Below, in pieces: positions 61,732 to 64,000 of a DNA stretch of 64,000 nucleotides. The DNA comes from an uncultured Arenicella sp. (GTDB lineage: Bacteria > Pseudomonadota > Gammaproteobacteria > Arenicellales > Arenicellaceae): positions 33,802 through 97,801 of the forward strand of contig CANMNN010000015.1 of the NCBI GenBank assembly GCA_947499305.1, in the 5' to 3' direction. Every line of letters starts with the position of its first letter. The stretch's first letter is position 1. A program made the position numbers and the translations under genes. The notes below the pieces were generated by a model. It was not told the DNA's origin. It saw only the letters and a list, made by a program, of their open reading frames with translations, and did not search any database.

Positions 61732-63552
61732 TTATTCGCCTGCTTGATCTTCAGCAGCTTGCTTAGCGGCTTGAGCTGCTGGGCTCAAACGAATATGTAA
61801 ATCTCGTAATTGAGTTTTATCAACATCACTTGGAGCATCGGTTAATAAGCAAGAGGCTTTCTGAGTTTTCGGAAAGGCGATGACGTCTCGAATGGACTCG
61901 ACTTCTGACATCATGGCAACGATGCGGTCAATACCGAACGCAATACCGCCGTGAGGAGGAGCCCCATAGCGCAACGCATCTAACAAAAAGCCAAATTTTT
62001 CTTCTGCTTCATCGTCGTCAATGCCTAGTGCGGTGAACGCTTGCTTCTGAACGTCAGTTTGATGAATACGAATAGAACCACCTCCGAGCTCGGTGCCATT
62101 GAGCACCATGTCATACGCTCGTGACAATACATTTCCTGGGTTGCTCGCTAGCTCATCGAGCTGCTCTACCTTTGGTGCGGTGAACGGGTGATGCAATGAT
62201 GTCCAACGGCCGTTGTCTTCATCTTTTTCAAACATTGGGAAGTCAACTACCCACATTGGCGACCACTTAGTCTCGACCATTTCTAGATCGGTGCCCACTT
62301 TAACGCGTAAAGCTGCGAGTGAATCATTGACAACTTTAGCGCGGTCAGCGCCAAAGAACACTAGATCGCCATCTTCAGCGCCGATACGCTGCATGACTTG
62401 GCTCAAGACATCTTCAGGCAGGTTTTTGACGATAGGCGATTGCAAACCGTCATTGCCTGCTGACAAATCATTAACCTTGATGTATGCCAAACCGCGTGCA
62501 CCATAATTGCCAACAAATTCAGTATAAAGATCAATTTGCTTGCGGCTTAGTTTTGCCGCGCCACCTGGCACACGTAAGGCCGCAACACGGCCATCGTCTG
62601 AATTGGCTGGCCCTGAGAATACTTTAAAATCCACATCGACCATCAAATCGGTCACTGAAATCAGCTTCAAAGGGATGCGTAGATCAGGGCGATCGATACC
62701 ATAACCTTCAATCGCATCAGCGTAAGTCATGCGAGGAAACTCGGCAGGCAAATCAACATCAAGCTTAGCTTTAAATAGGCCGCGAATCATCGACTCCATC
62801 ATATCCATGATTTCGTCTTCGTTCATGAACGAGGTTTCGATATCAAGCTGAGTAAACTCTGGCTGTCGATCAGCACGTAGGTCTTCGTCTCGAAAGCAGC
62901 GTGCAATTTGATAGTAACGTTCAAAACCAGCAACCATTAGCAATTGCTTAAACAACTGTGGCGACTGCGGCAATGCAAAAAAGTCTCCTGCGTGTACTCT
63001 ACTAGGAACCAAATAATCACGCGCGCCTTCGGGCGTTGATTTAGTTAGAATTGGCGTTTCGATATCGCAAAAATTTTCAGCTTCCAGAAAGTCACGAAAG
63101 TATTTAGTGACGCCGCTGCGCAAGCGAAAGATTTTTTGCATCTTCTCGCGACGCAAATCTAGGTAGCGGTACTTCAAACGAACCGACTCGCTCATGTCAT
63201 CGTCATCAAGCTGAAATGGGATTGGTTCAGAGCGATTCAATACCTCTATTTCAGTGGCGTATACCTCGACCATGCCAGTAGGCAAATCAGGGTTAGTAGT
63301 GCCCTCTGGGCGAGCTCGCACCTTAGCAGTAACTTGCAACACGTGCTCATTACGAACGGTGTCGGCAATCGCAAATGCATCAACCGCATCGGGGTCGACG
63401 ACAACTTGCAAAAGCGCTGATGCATCACGTAAGTCGATAAAAATAACTCCGCCATGATCGCGGCGACGCTGTGCCCAACCGGCCACAGTAATAACTTGAT
63501 CGATAAGGCTCTCGTTGATCTCGCCACAGTTGTGGCTACGTAATGCTTTCAT
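61732..63552 (-). CDS. aspS: aspartyl-tRNA synthetase
   Basis: A 606-residue bacterial-type class IIb enzyme. N-terminal anticodon-binding OB fold ([27 protein letters not shown]). The catalytic core contains motif 2 [24 protein letters not shown] and motif 3 [13 protein letters not shown], with a bacterial GAD insertion between. It charges tRNA-Asp. In relatives it directly precedes yebC; here murB and the 13-gene run intervene. Confidence 0.98.
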   Translation of the reverse strand: MKALRSHNCGEINESLIDQVITVAGWAQRRRDHGGVIFIDLRDASALLQVVVDPDAVDAFAIADTVRNEHVLQVTAKVRARPEGTTNPDLPTGMVEVYATEIEVLNRSEPIPFQLDDDDMSESVRLKYRYLDLRREKMQKIFRLRSGVTKYFRDFLEAENFCDIETPILTKSTPEGARDYLVPSRVHAGDFFALPQSPQLFKQLLMVAGFERYYQIARCFRDEDLRADRQPEFTQLDIETSFMNEDEIMDMMESMIRGLFKAKLDVDLPAEFPRMTYADAIEGYGIDRPDLRIPLKLISVTDLMVDVDFKVFSGPANSDDGRVAALRVPGGAAKLSRKQIDLYTEFVGNYGARGLAYIKVNDLSAGNDGLQSPIVKNLPEDVLSQVMQRIGAEDGDLVFFGADRAKVVNDSLAALRVKVGTDLEMVETKWSPMWVVDFPMFEKDEDNGRWTSLHHPFTAPKVEQLDELASNPGNVLSRAYDMVLNGTELGGGSIRIHQTDVQKQAFTALGIDDDEAEEKFGFLLDALRYGAPPHGGIAFGIDRIVAMMSEVESIRDVIAFPKTQKASCLLTDAPSDVDKTQLRDLHIRLSPAAQAAKQAAEDQAGE

Positions 63553-63613
63553 TGTGTTCTCTTAATGCGTTTGATTATGCAAATAGTTCTTAAATACGTT
63601 TACGCTGCCTAAG

Positions 63614-64000
63614 CTAGCGTTTAATTTTTTGTTTCTTCTTAATTTCAGCAGCAAGCTTGGCCGCTTCTTCAGGGTCATCTAGCGGGTTAATCACACCTGC
63701 TGACAAAACCATTTTCAGGCCCACTTCTACGGGAACATCTAGCCGCTTCACGTCTTCTCTTGGCACCATGATGTAAACACCAGAAGTAGGGTTAGGAGTT
63801 GTTGGTACGTAGATATTCACCAAGTCATGGCCTGCGACTTCTTGAAACTTTTTAGGCGTGTCACCGGTAACAAATGCCAATACCCAAATACCCTTGCGGG
63901 GGTACTCAACCAAAGCCATCTCTCTAAACGACTGACTCGCGTCAGAAAACAAACTGGCGGTAATTTGCTTAACCGCTCCATAAACGGTTCTTACCAGAGG
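63614..64000 (-). CDS. DUF502 family membrane protein (5' end cut by window edge)
   Basis: The frame is open from base 64000 without a start, so the N-terminus is outside the window. The visible 128 residues read PLVRTVYGAVKQ..., then ALVEYPRKGIWVLAFVTGD, VNIYVPTTPNPTSGVYIMVPREDV and VEVGLKMVLSAGVI, the C-terminal region of DUF502 proteins. The missing part should carry membrane helices. It ends 61 bp before the aspS start, a common pairing. Function unknown. Confidence 0.88.
   Translation of the reverse strand, partial: PLVRTVYGAVKQITASLFSDASQSFREMALVEYPRKGIWVLAFVTGDTPKKFQEVAGHDLVNIYVPTTPNPTSGVYIMVPREDVKRLDVPVEVGLKMVLSAGVINPLDDPEEAAKLAAEIKKKQKIKR

Overview
The window looks like a chromosome segment of a marine-type gammaproteobacterium. 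By eye its GC content is in the mid-40s. It carries a complete Tol-Pal locus, ruvCAB, yebC, aspS and queC/queE, and their order resembles that of pseudomonads and relatives. The GlyGly-CTERM/rhombosortase pair and the MerR-controlled leucine catabolism (liu) operon also fit free-living gammaproteobacteria. I cannot place the genus. I see no rRNA, CRISPR array, transposase, integrase or prophage.

Layout. 1-5.0 kb holds small envelope and secreted proteins: DUF302, an alpha/beta hydrolase, a CAP protein, a DUF2799 lipoprotein, a lipoprotein alkaline phosphatase and DUF547. 5.1-12.2 kb is liuRABCDE, which takes isovaleryl-CoA to acetoacetate plus acetyl-CoA, with a tandem ACGTTA operator over the promoter. 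12.3-12.8 kb is a DUF1348 protein. 13.1-19.8 kb is a two-gene unit: a winged-helix/cyclase-like/TolB-N/TPR regulator, translationally coupled to a 1423-residue protein that fuses a cytochrome P450, a repeated IHFARW-type domain, a membrane hairpin and a DyP peroxidase. 20.4-23.2 kb is a VIT-VWA surface protein with a GlyGly-CTERM tail next to its probable processing rhombosortase. 23.9-30.6 kb holds an orphan secreted protein, regulators (Crp/Fnr, Lrp) and transporters (MFS, SSS symporter, TauE). 31-32.2 kb holds a receiver-like protein, an orphan small protein and tRNA-Lys with a clear promoter and terminator.

32.3-44.6 kb, all on the minus strand, is a conserved housekeeping block read as yebC-ruvC-ruvA-ruvB-ybgC-tolQ-tolR-tolA-tolB-pal-ybgF-queE-queC, followed by an ABC ATPase/MlaE permease fusion. 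60.7-64 kb is murB, aspS and a DUF502 protein.

Between yebC and murB-aspS, where many relatives have aspS next to yebC, lies the most interesting part of the window: a 15.7-kb run of 13 tightly packed minus-strand genes (44796-60535). It encodes a MotA/TolQ/ExbB-like channel and two paralogous VWA proteins whose single N-terminal membrane helix carries an Asp as in TolR/ExbD. It also encodes an actin/Hsp70-like ATPase, a PEGA plus FGE-fold membrane protein, a TPR membrane protein, a TonB-C-like periplasmic protein, four lipoproteins, a small charged periplasmic protein and an M48 metalloprotease. I infer an ion-gradient-powered envelope machine distinct from Tol-Pal, TonB and the flagellar stator. 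I do not recognise it as a described system. Its function is unknown from sequence alone.
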